Shown here: positions 32,386 through 40,499 of the stretch, one piece after another
How the letters are laid out: each line of letters starts with the position of its first letter
How positions within the stretch are numbered: position 1 is the first letter of the stretch
Source: Phycisphaerae bacterium
GTDB lineage: Bacteria; Planctomycetota; Phycisphaerae; SM23-33
Direction: 5' to 3'
Length of the DNA: 55,292 nucleotides
NCBI GenBank assembly: GCA_011050235.1
Contig: DRGC01000082.1
Coordinates: 1 to 55,292 of the forward strand
Notes under the pieces: generated by a model
Seen by the model: only the letters and a program-made list of their open reading frames with translations
Told to the model about the DNA's origin: nothing
The model's database searches: none
Program-made: the position numbers and the translations under genes

Positions 32386-33738
32386 ATGCAAGAGAATACG
32401 CGTCAACGGCTGGTCGACCTGGCTGAAAAGGAAAGCTGGTCCGTCGAAGACCACGATGAGTTGTTGCAGACGCTCTTTCAGACGGTCAACGCCGCCAATA
32501 AGTTTCGGGACTTTCTGGCCAAGTTGGAGGCCGACACCCCCGCCCCCAAAGGCGCCGCGGCGCTGAAGATCGGGATCGGCCGATACATGGTCTGCCGGTT
32601 CCGCGAGGCGTTGGATGTTCTGGCGGGGGCGACGGACAACAAGGACCGCCACCTGTTCCAGGGACTGTGCCGGCTGCACCTGCGGGATTACGCCGAGGCG
32701 GCCGAGGAGTTCGAGCGAGCCAAGGCCCGCGATGCCGACGCCGGCGCGATGGATCTAAGAATCGCCGAGGCCCAGGCGCTGGGTGGCGATCTGGATTCGG
32801 CCGCCAAGATCGTCGGCCGGCTCGAAAAACGCCTGAGCGACGTGGCCATGTTCCACTACGTGCGCGGGTTGGTGCGCGAGTTGCAGGGGTTTGGCGCCGA
32901 AGCGGCCGATGCCTACGAGCAGGCCCGTACGCTGGATCCGGCGTGCGCCGAAGCGACTTTCCGCCTGGCCTATTACCTGGACCTTCACGGCGACGAAGAC
33001 GAAGCGATCGAATTGTACCGGGAGTGTGTGGCCCATCCGCCGGTCCGGGCGAACGCGCTGCTGAACCTGGCCGTTCTCTATGACGACGCGGGCCATTACG
33101 ACGATGCGATTGCCATGGCCAAGCGCGTGCTGGCGATCAACCCCACGCACCCGCGAGCCAGGATGATCCTCAAGGACGCCGAAGCGTCGAAGGTCATGTA
33201 CTACGACGAGGAACAAGCCCGGCGGCTCGCCCACCACAATGCCATCCTCGACACGCCCGTTACGGACTTCGAGTTGTCCGTGCGTGCGCGGAACTGCCTC
33301 AAGAAGATGGACATCCGCACGCTGGGCGACCTGGTCATGACCACCGAAGCGACGCTCATGAGCTACAAGAACTTCGGCGAGACGTCGCTGCACGAAATCA
33401 AAGAGATGTTGGCAGCCAAGGGCTTGTCGCTGGGGCAGGCCGCCGAGCAGGACCTGCCAGCCGGCGGTAGAGACCTGTTGGCGATGCTGACCGGCGGAGA
33501 TGCGAACGACGACGATGCTCCAGAGGCCGCTGGCGGCAATGATGTCTCGGTCGCCCAGGTGGCGTTCTCGGTGCGTGTGCGTCGGGCCCTGGAGGAGATG
33601 GGGATCCAGACGCTGGCGGATCTGGCGGCCAAGACGGAGGCCGATCTGCTGGGGTGCAGCAACTTCGGCCAGACCAGCCTGAACGAAGTTTACGCCAAAC
33701 TTAGCGAACACGGATTGCAGTTGGCCGAGGGGCGCTAG
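32386..33738 (+). CDS. TPR protein with two RNA polymerase alpha C-terminal domains
   Basis: A 450-residue protein. Residues about 20-270 are TPR-like helical repeats (LFQGLCRLHLRDYAEAAEEF, ALLNLAVLYDDAGHYDDAIA). Residues about 286-350 closely match the RpoA C-terminal domain: DFELSVRARNCLKKMDIRTL and NFGETSLHEIKEMLAAKGLS, keeping equivalents of E. coli R265, N268, G296, S299 and E302, which contact the UP element, while K298 is Thr. After an acidic linker, residues about 386-450 hold a second copy (FSVRVRRALEEMGIQTLADL, NFGQTSLNEVYAKLSEHGLQ). There is no alpha N-terminal assembly domain, so it is not an RNA polymerase subunit. It may bind DNA, sigma region 4 or activators and recruit partners through the TPRs (inference). 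It has its own promoter and precedes spoIID by 31 bp. Confidence 0.9.
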   Translation: MQENTRQRLVDLAEKESWSVEDHDELLQTLFQTVNAANKFRDFLAKLEADTPAPKGAAALKIGIGRYMVCRFREALDVLAGATDNKDRHLFQGLCRLHLRDYAEAAEEFERAKARDADAGAMDLRIAEAQALGGDLDSAAKIVGRLEKRLSDVAMFHYVRGLVRELQGFGAEAADAYEQARTLDPACAEATFRLAYYLDLHGDEDEAIELYRECVAHPPVRANALLNLAVLYDDAGHYDDAIAMAKRVLAINPTHPRARMILKDAEASKVMYYDEEQARRLAHHNAILDTPVTDFELSVRARNCLKKMDIRTLGDLVMTTEATLMSYKNFGETSLHEIKEMLAAKGLSLGQAAEQDLPAGGRDLLAMLTGGDANDDDAPEAAGGNDVSVAQVAFSVRVRRALEEMGIQTLADLAAKTEADLLGCSNFGQTSLNEVYAKLSEHGLQLAEGR

Positions 33739-33769
33739 GCCGGGCCCAGAGAACAGGAAGGCAGGCCGA

Positions 33770-35035
33770 ATGGATGCGACCGCCCGCCATCGCCGCCGTC
33801 GGCCGGACCGCCCGTCGGTCCGGGGGAGACTCGTTGCGGTCGGGATGGCGGCTTGGCTGCTGGGCCAGCTCGGCTGCGGCGAGGACAAGACGCTCGCCCC
33901 GCGCCAGCCGCTTTCGCACCAGGGGGTGCCTGTTGTTCGTGTTCTTCTGACGGCCAAGCCCGCGGTCTCGGCGACCATTGCTGCGGGGGACGACTATCAT
34001 CTGCTAGCCGACGGGCGGACGATCAGCCAGTCGAAAGGGGCGCTGCCGTCCCTCAAGATCACCCGCAAAGGCGATCGCTGGCGCGTCGGCCGGCAAACCG
34101 TGCCCGCCCGGCAACTGGCCCTGAAGGTCAGCGGCGACAGCTTCGTCCGTTTCGGTCGCACCCGATATCGCGGCGAGCTTCATCTGCTTCCGGTGGATGA
34201 GGATCGCATACAGGTGGTCAACCATGTCGACACCGAGAGCTACCTCGCCGGCGTGCTGCCGAAGGAACTGTACGGCGGGTGGTCGCTGGCGACCTATCGC
34301 GCCCAGGCCGTCGCCGCCCGCAGCTTCGCGCTATTTCACCGGGCGAGGTTCGGACCGCGACGTCCGTATGATCTGGGCGCCGGCGAGGCGTCGCAGGTTT
34401 ACGGCGGCATGGACGCCGAGACGGACACATCGTGGTCGGCCGTCCGCCAGACACACGGGCAGGTGTTGACGTATGGCGCGCCGGGCCAGGAGAAGGTCTT
34501 CCTGGTCCAATACTCCTCGTCCTGTGGGGGCGTGGTGAACGGGGCCGGCGTGATTCGTCCGGCCAACGATATCGAACCGCTACGAGGGGGCCAGACCTGC
34601 AGCGACTGCCGTCCGTCGCCCCGCTACCGCTGGCCCACCACCCGGATCTCCAAGACGCACATCTACGAGGCCCTGCAAGCGGTGTATCCTTCCGCCCGGG
34701 ACCTGGGCGGCGTGGCGACGGTCCGGATCAAGTCCAGGACGCCCTACGGCCGGATCATGTGGATCGATGTGATCGGCCCCAACCGCAAGAAACTGACGAT
34801 CCGCGGCGAAGACCTTCGCCTGGCCTTGCTGCGAACCGGCGTCAAGACGCTGTACTCGATGAACTGCCGCCTGCGCGACCTGGGCAAGCAGATCGAATTC
34901 TCCGACGGCCGAGGCAATGGCCACGGTGTGGGGATGTGCCAGTGGGGCGCCGAGGGCAAGGCCCAGCGCGGTTGGACCAGCCAAGAGATCCTTGGCTTTT
35001 ACTACCCGGGCGCGAACATCACTCCGCATTACTAA
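33770..35035 (+). CDS. SpoIID/LytB-domain protein
   Basis: A 421-residue protein starting at ATG 33770 after AGGAAGG. The N-terminal VRGRLVAVGMAAWLLGQLGC looks like a signal ending in a possible lipobox Cys. The SpoIID/LytB fold follows: VNHVDTESYLAGVLPKELYG, YRAQAVAARSFALFHRARFG, YSSSCGGVVNGAG and the C-terminal GHGVGMCQWGAEGKAQRGWT with ILGFYYPGA. In Firmicutes SpoIID is a lytic transglycosylase acting on denuded glycan strands during engulfment; in non-sporulating bacteria the domain acts in peptidoglycan turnover. A sporulation role is not implied here. A periplasmic muralytic or amidase-enhancing role is the best reading. Confidence 0.9.
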   Translation: MDATARHRRRRPDRPSVRGRLVAVGMAAWLLGQLGCGEDKTLAPRQPLSHQGVPVVRVLLTAKPAVSATIAAGDDYHLLADGRTISQSKGALPSLKITRKGDRWRVGRQTVPARQLALKVSGDSFVRFGRTRYRGELHLLPVDEDRIQVVNHVDTESYLAGVLPKELYGGWSLATYRAQAVAARSFALFHRARFGPRRPYDLGAGEASQVYGGMDAETDTSWSAVRQTHGQVLTYGAPGQEKVFLVQYSSSCGGVVNGAGVIRPANDIEPLRGGQTCSDCRPSPRYRWPTTRISKTHIYEALQAVYPSARDLGGVATVRIKSRTPYGRIMWIDVIGPNRKKLTIRGEDLRLALLRTGVKTLYSMNCRLRDLGKQIEFSDGRGNGHGVGMCQWGAEGKAQRGWTSQEILGFYYPGANITPHY

Positions 35036-35058
35036 CCGCCCGGCGAGCGCCTGGGCGC

Positions 35059-35086
35059 TTGCAGCGTCGGCTGGGCTGGATACACT
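35059..35086 (+). promoter_or_regulatory. candidate promoter for the nagB-PIG-L gene
   Basis: TTGCAG at 35059-35064 and TACACT at 35081-35086 with a 16-base spacer, about 90 bp before the ATG at 35176. Confidence 0.4.
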
Positions 35087-35175
35087 GTGGCCGTTTGAGT
35101 TTTTCAGCGAACGGATCAGGCCGGGCGGCTGGCCTGCCACCGCACCCCAGCCAGCGGCGAAGGAGACCGCAATCG

Positions 35176-37092
35176 ATGAACATCACCGTCACCACCCGCG
35201 AGCGCGTTGCGGTCCAGATATTCCCAGCCAGCAGCCAGGCCGCCGTCGCCGTCGCCCGCCGCATCGCCGAGCTGATCCGCAGCCGGGCCGCTGAAGGCAA
35301 GCCCTGCGTGCTGGGCCTGGCCACCGGGCATACGCCGATCAACGTCTATCGCGAGCTGATCCGCCTGCACCGCCGGGACGGGCTGGACCTGGCCCACGTG
35401 GTGACGTTCAACCTCGACGAATATTGGCCCATCGAGCCGACCGCGATCCAATCGTATCACCTGTGGATGCACGAGAACTTCTTCAAGCACGTCAATATTC
35501 GCCGGGAGAACATCCACATTCCCTCCGGCACCATCGGTGAGGACGATATCGACGGCCACTGCAGCGACTACGAAGACGCCATCGCCGAGGCCGGTGGGAT
35601 CGACTTCCAGATCCTGGGCGTCGGGCGGAGCGGGCATATCGGCTTTAACGAGCCCGGCTCGTCGCGCGAGAGCCTCACGCGCCGAATCGTGCTCGATAAG
35701 ATCACGCGTCTGGACGCGGCGAGCGATTTCTTCGGCGAGGAGAATGTCCCCGAGATGGCCATCACGATGGGCGTCGGTACGATCCTGGCCGCCCGCGAGG
35801 TCGCCCTGATGGCGTTCGGCGAGCACAAGGCCCCCATCGTCCGCCGCGCTGTCGAAGAGCCCGTCAGCCTGGAGGTGACGGCCAGCTTTCTGCAGGACCA
35901 CCGGCGGGCGTGTGTCTATCTGGACGAGGCGGCCGCCGCCTCGCTCACCCGCATCGCCACGCCGTGGCAGGTCGGGCGATGCGTCTGGGACGAGTGTCTC
36001 CAGCGCCAGGCCGTCATCTGGCTCGCCCGCCAGGCCGATAAACCCATTCTCATGCTGACCGCCGAGGACTACGCCGAGTGGGGCCTGGCCGAGCTGCTTC
36101 GGGCCGGCGGCGGGGCGTATGACCTGAACCTGAAGATCTTCCGCCACATGATGAACACCATCACCGGCTGGCCGGCCGGCAAGGGCCAGCGCCGCAACGT
36201 GGTGATCTTCAGTCCCCATCCCGACGACGATGTGATCTGCATGGGCTCGACGCTGATGCGGCTGGCGGAGCAGGGCCACAATGTCCACGTCGCCTACATG
36301 GTGTCCGGCTCGTTGAGCGTTTTCGATCAGGACGTGCGGCGGTACTGCGAGTTCGTCAAGGCCTTCCACGAGCTATTCGCCCTGGGCGCCCGCCACGTCG
36401 AGGACATCGACAGCCGCATCGAGACCTTCCTGGCCGACAAGAAGCCCGGCGAAGTCGACACACAGGACATCCAGGGCATCAAAGCCCTGATCCGCCGTTG
36501 CGAGGCGATCAATGCCGCCCGCTACTGCGGCCTGTCGGACGAGCACATCCATTTCATGGACCTGCCGTTCTACGAGACCGGCAAGGTCCAGAAGCTCCCC
36601 ATCGGCGAGGCGGATATCGCCGGCGTGCTGGACATGCTCAAGGCGACCAAGCCCCACATGATCTTCGCCGCCGGCGACATGTCCGACCCGCACGGCACGC
36701 ATCGCCAGTGTCTCCAGGCCCTCCTGGCTGCGTTGAAGCAGTACAACTGCCGCCGCAAGAACAAGCCCGAGTTGTGGCTGTACCGCGGGGCGTGGGAGGA
36801 ATGGCCGGCCGCCCAGATCGAGATGGCCTCGCCCATGTCGCCGGACGAGATGCGGCGAAAACGGTTTGGCATCTTCCGCCACGAAAGCCAGAAGGACCGT
36901 GCGATGTTCCCCGGGCCCTATGACAGCCGAGAGTTCTGGCAGCGGGCCGAGGACCGCAACCGCCACACCGCCGCCACCTACGACGCGCTGGGCCTGCCGC
37001 AATACGCCGGCGTCGAAGCCTTCACCCGCTGGCCTCTCCAATGCGCCGAAACCGTGGCCCGCCAGATGCAGGCCGACTACCCGACCGAATGA
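35176..37092 (+). CDS. glucosamine-6-phosphate deaminase-like and PIG-L/LmbE deacetylase fusion
   Basis: A 638-residue two-domain protein; ATG 35176 follows AAGGAG. Residues 1-260 are NagB-like: GLATGHTPINVYRELIRLHR, FNLDEYWPI with the catalytic Asp of the ring-opening/isomerase step, and GVGRSGHIGFNEPGSS with the His. The Asp that NagB has two residues before this His is Ser here. Residues about 335-630 are a PIG-L/LmbE zinc deacetylase: VVIFSPHPDDDVICMGSTLM and AGDMSDPHGTHRQCL give the metal ligands. Family fusions occur in Bacteroidetes and planctomycetes and are annotated as glucosamine-6-phosphate deaminase. Together the domains could deacetylate and deaminate an amino sugar (inference). 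It heads a run of sugar genes. Confidence 0.9.
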   Translation: MNITVTTRERVAVQIFPASSQAAVAVARRIAELIRSRAAEGKPCVLGLATGHTPINVYRELIRLHRRDGLDLAHVVTFNLDEYWPIEPTAIQSYHLWMHENFFKHVNIRRENIHIPSGTIGEDDIDGHCSDYEDAIAEAGGIDFQILGVGRSGHIGFNEPGSSRESLTRRIVLDKITRLDAASDFFGEENVPEMAITMGVGTILAAREVALMAFGEHKAPIVRRAVEEPVSLEVTASFLQDHRRACVYLDEAAAASLTRIATPWQVGRCVWDECLQRQAVIWLARQADKPILMLTAEDYAEWGLAELLRAGGGAYDLNLKIFRHMMNTITGWPAGKGQRRNVVIFSPHPDDDVICMGSTLMRLAEQGHNVHVAYMVSGSLSVFDQDVRRYCEFVKAFHELFALGARHVEDIDSRIETFLADKKPGEVDTQDIQGIKALIRRCEAINAARYCGLSDEHIHFMDLPFYETGKVQKLPIGEADIAGVLDMLKATKPHMIFAAGDMSDPHGTHRQCLQALLAALKQYNCRRKNKPELWLYRGAWEEWPAAQIEMASPMSPDEMRRKRFGIFRHESQKDRAMFPGPYDSREFWQRAEDRNRHTAATYDALGLPQYAGVEAFTRWPLQCAETVARQMQADYPTE

Positions 37093-37168
37093 TCCGTCTC
37101 ACAAGGCCGGCAGCTTCTTGCCTGTGAAGAACGTTAACCAGTGAATGAATCAACGAGATGACCACCCC

Positions 37169-37978
37169 ATGAACAAAGCTGTCATTCTCGCCCGCGGTCT
37201 GGGCACGCGGATGCAAGAGGCCGACGATTCCGTCGCGCTGAGCGATAAGGAAGCAGCCGCCGCCGCCAAGGGCATCAAGGCCATGATCCCCATCGATGGC
37301 GAGAGGCCCTTTATCGATTATGTCCTGAGCCAACTGGCCGACGCCGGCTACACCCGCGTGTGCCTGGTCATCGGCCCCGAGCACGACGCCGTCCGCGAGT
37401 ATTACGACACGCTCGCCCCGACGCGCGTGACCGTGGAGTTTGCCGTCCAGCACGAACCGCTCGGCACGGCCGACGCCGTCGCCTCGGCCGAGGCGTTCGC
37501 CGCCGGCGGGCACATCCTCGTGATCAACTCCGACAATTACTATCCCCTCGAAGCGTTCCAAACGCTGCGGACGCTTGAGACCTCAGGCCTGGCCGCCTTC
37601 GAGCGCAGCACGCTGATCGAAAGCAGCAACATCCCCCCCGAGCGGATCAACAAGTTTGCCGTCATCGAAATCGCCGACGGCGCCATGACCCGCATCATCG
37701 AAAAGCCCACCGACGAGCAGATCGGCGCACTGCCCGAGCCGATCTGCGTCAGCATGAACTGCTGGCGCTTTGGCCCGAAGATCTTCGACGCCTGCCGCGC
37801 GATCGAGCCTTCCCCGCGCGGCGAACTGGAAATCACCGACGCCGTCCAGCACGCCATCAGCCAACTCGGCGAGCGTTTTGCCGCGCCCACGTTCCGCGCG
37901 CCGGTGCTGGATCTGTCCAGCCGAACCGATATCGGATCGGTCCAACAGGCGCTCCAAAACGTTCAGGTCCGGCTGTAG
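37169..37978 (+). CDS. sugar-phosphate nucleotidyltransferase
   Basis: A 269-residue NTP_transferase-fold protein. The N-terminal loop MNKAVILARGLGTRMQE replaces the usual AGGxGTRL with ARGLGTRM, then AKGIKAMIPIDGERPFIDYV, GTADAVASAEAF, the metal-site ILVINSDNYYPLEAF, and FAVIEIADGAMTRIIEKPTD. It would join a sugar 1-phosphate to a nucleotide. The start at 37169 places the loop at residue 9; an in-frame ATG at 37145 is possible. The galactokinase-like gene follows by about 160 bp, and the two together could make an NDP-sugar from a free sugar (inference). Sugar and base specificity are not visible. Confidence 0.85.
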   Translation: MNKAVILARGLGTRMQEADDSVALSDKEAAAAAKGIKAMIPIDGERPFIDYVLSQLADAGYTRVCLVIGPEHDAVREYYDTLAPTRVTVEFAVQHEPLGTADAVASAEAFAAGGHILVINSDNYYPLEAFQTLRTLETSGLAAFERSTLIESSNIPPERINKFAVIEIADGAMTRIIEKPTDEQIGALPEPICVSMNCWRFGPKIFDACRAIEPSPRGELEITDAVQHAISQLGERFAAPTFRAPVLDLSSRTDIGSVQQALQNVQVRL

Positions 37979-38140
37979 CGGCAGGTCTGGCCAGGCGAGG
38001 GCGGGCGCCGCAGGCCCTCATAATCCGTTGAGCGATCGATGTTCATAAGACGGGCGGCGGTCTTTCCGAGGCCGTCGCCCGCTTGCGTTGCTGGTGGGGG
38101 TGTCTATCGTCCCTTGCCAACAGGGGTGTCGGTGTGTTCA

Positions 38141-39553
38141 ATGGCCGCCATGATGAGTGAGCTTCGCTTGAAGGACGTGGCCTCGCGCGCCGATGGCGTG
38201 GTGGCTGAATTGCTTGCCGCTGCCGGTTTTTCGGCTGGGGCGGCTGCGATGCGGGCGGAGTTGTTTGTCGCGTCGGCGGAGACGCTGAAACGGCGCGGCA
38301 TCGACGACGATGCGGTCGTGCTGGCGCGTTTCGTGCCCGGCCGGATCGAGGTGCTGGGCAAGCACACCGACTACGCGGGCGGCCGAAGCTTGCTGGCGAC
38401 CGTCGAGCGGGGCTTTTGCATGGTGGCGGCCCCGCGCGATGACCGGACCGTCTGGTTCGCCGACGCCCGCCTGGGCGAGGAGGTGACCTTCCGGATCGAC
38501 CCGGACCTTCAGCCCACGGTCGGCCACTGGTCGAACTATCCGATGACGGTCGCCCGCCGCATCGCCCGCAACTTTTTGGGCCGGCTGCACGGGGCCGAGA
38601 TGGCCGTCGCCTCGGACCTGCCGATCGCCTCGGGCATGAGCAGCTCCAGCGCGCTGATGGTGACGGTGTTCCTGACGCTCGCCGACATCAACGGCCTGGC
38701 CGATCGGCCGGAATACGCGGCCAATATCCACTCGCCGGAAGACCTGGCCGGCTATCTCGGCACGGTCGAGAACGGTCAGACGTTCGGCTCGCTGGCCGGC
38801 GACGCGGGGGTCGGCACGTTCGGCGGCAGCGAGGATCATACGGCCATGCTGTGCTGTCGGGCGGGGCATCTGAGCCAGTATTCATTCTGCCCGGTCGTGG
38901 CCGAACGTCACGTGTCGCTGCCGCAGGGGTATGTGTTTGCGGTCGGGTCCAGCGGGGTCGCCGCCGAGAAGACCGGCGACGCGCGCGAGAAGTACAACCG
39001 TCTCTCGCGGCTGACCGTGGCTGTGGCGGAGGTGTGGCGATCGGCGAGCGGGCGCGACGACCCGCACATGGCGGCCGCCGTCGCCGGCGGCGGGGTGGAG
39101 GAGGTCCGCCGCGTGGTCGCCTCGGCCAAGCATGCCGAGTTCACCGGCGACGAACTGCTGGAGCGTTTCGAGCAGTTCCATGCCGAGAGCGTCGAGATTA
39201 TCCCCGCCGCCGGCGATGCGATCGCCGCGGGGGACATGGATCGTTTCGGCGAGTTGGTGGATCGTTCGCAGCACCTGACTGAGACGCTGCTGAAGAATCA
39301 GGTCGCCGAGCAGATCGACCTCGCCCGGGCCGCCCGCGAGCTCGGGGCTGTTGCTGCGTCGGCCTTTGGGGCGGGCTTCGGCGGCAGTGTCTGGGCGCTG
39401 GTGGACGAAGACCATGGCGAGCAATTCCTGGGCCGCTGGGCGGCGGCCTATCACCGGCAGTTCCCCCAGCGCGCCGAGCGGTCGAGCTTCTTCCTGACCC
39501 ACCCAGCGCCACCGTCGATAGCCATCACGCCGACAAACGGGGATCTGCATTGA
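38141..39553 (+). CDS. galactokinase-like GHMP kinase
   Basis: About 470 residues from ATG 38141; nearby ATGs at 38150 and 38153 are equally possible since no clear ribosome binding site is seen. ARFVPGRIEVLGKHTDYAGG matches the galactokinase signature except that the usual GEHTDY reads GKHTDY. The ATP loop is SDLPIASGMSSSSALM and the third GHMP motif is AFGAGFGGSVWAL. Galactokinases phosphorylate galactose at C1; relatives act on arabinose, fucose, galacturonate or N-acetylgalactosamine. At 470 residues it is longer than GalK (about 390), with extra length in the first 60 residues and around GTVENGQTFGSLAGDAGVGT. Substrate therefore open. Confidence 0.85.
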   Translation: MAAMMSELRLKDVASRADGVVAELLAAAGFSAGAAAMRAELFVASAETLKRRGIDDDAVVLARFVPGRIEVLGKHTDYAGGRSLLATVERGFCMVAAPRDDRTVWFADARLGEEVTFRIDPDLQPTVGHWSNYPMTVARRIARNFLGRLHGAEMAVASDLPIASGMSSSSALMVTVFLTLADINGLADRPEYAANIHSPEDLAGYLGTVENGQTFGSLAGDAGVGTFGGSEDHTAMLCCRAGHLSQYSFCPVVAERHVSLPQGYVFAVGSSGVAAEKTGDAREKYNRLSRLTVAVAEVWRSASGRDDPHMAAAVAGGGVEEVRRVVASAKHAEFTGDELLERFEQFHAESVEIIPAAGDAIAAGDMDRFGELVDRSQHLTETLLKNQVAEQIDLARAARELGAVAASAFGAGFGGSVWALVDEDHGEQFLGRWAAAYHRQFPQRAERSSFFLTHPAPPSIAITPTNGDLH

Positions 39554-39773
39554 TGGAGCGCCTTTCCGTCGTGCGTTCGGGTCGCGTGAATGGACACTGC
39601 TGCACATAGGTCCAGATCACTTCTGGAATCGGCGTACCAGCCTGAGTGCGCCAGAGGCAGGGGGGGCTGTCAGGCATGGCTTGGCTATCATTTTCTGTTT
39701 CATCAAGCTAGTCAAGAGAGAGGCCGATTGTGACGATCAAGTGAGAGGACAGTCCTTGCGCGGAGGTTGAGAG

Positions 39774-40280
39774 GTGGCCGTACAAACCAGCAGACGCACG
39801 GCGCCTTATCAACAGAGGCGCGTCGGCGGCTTCAGCATGCTGGAGTTGGTCATCGTCATCATCATCCTGGGGATCGTGGCCGCGATTGCTGTTCCACGGC
39901 TGAGCCGCGGGTCGCAGGGGGCCGCGGAGGCCGCACTGATGCAGACCCTTGTCGTTGCGCGGAACGCCTTGGACCTTTACGTCGCCGAGCACGGCGGCCA
40001 ACTGCCCCAGATCCAGTTCATCACTGCGTCGCTGACCGCGTACTCGAACGAGGCCGGGACGGCCTTCAGCGGGCTGAAGACGGACAAGTGCTATTTTGGG
40101 CCCTATCTGCGTATGCCGCCGCCGCCTCTGCCTGTTGGACGCCGCAAGGGGAACGTCGGCATTGCAGAGAGCGACGGGCCCATGGTCGGCTGGATCTATG
40201 ACGAGGCCGCTGGCACGATCCGAGCGAATTGTGACGATGACGAAGTCGACGCCGCCGGCGTGCAGTACAACAAGTATTGA
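39774..40280 (+). CDS. type IV pilin/pseudopilin-like protein
   Basis: A 168-residue prepilin. GTG at 39774 has GGAGG seven bases upstream. The leader ends RRVGG and is followed by FSMLELVIVIIILGIVAAIA: cleavage after the glycine leaves Phe at +1 and Glu at +5, the classic type III signal. The rest is a short globular domain with an unusual PYLRMPPPPLPVG segment and a near C-terminal NCDDDEV. Planctomycetes carry many such single pseudopilins, with type II secretion or type IV pilus machinery elsewhere. It interrupts the sugar gene block and is flanked by 220-bp gaps on both sides, so it is probably a separate unit. Confidence 0.9.
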   Translation: MAVQTSRRTAPYQQRRVGGFSMLELVIVIIILGIVAAIAVPRLSRGSQGAAEAALMQTLVVARNALDLYVAEHGGQLPQIQFITASLTAYSNEAGTAFSGLKTDKCYFGPYLRMPPPPLPVGRRKGNVGIAESDGPMVGWIYDEAAGTIRANCDDDEVDAAGVQYNKY

Positions 40281-40499
40281 TCCGCCATCATCTCCAAACG
40301 CCCGCTGATTCCTCACTTTCGGACTCGGTTGTCCACATCGCCCACCGATAACTCTCTCTGAGATGCCCATCGGGCCATGCCGGTTGGCCGGCCGCTGAAA
40401 TATCGCAATCGCAGGCCGGCTTGAAGCGGACGATGAGTTTTGGGACACTGGGGGTCCGTCCTTCGAGTCAATCGCCCCTACCAGCATTGAGAGACTCCC

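Noticed and set aside
33770-35035. Evidence of sporulation from a SpoIID homologue
   Set aside because: The SpoIID/LytB domain is widespread in non-sporulating bacteria and no other sporulation gene is present.
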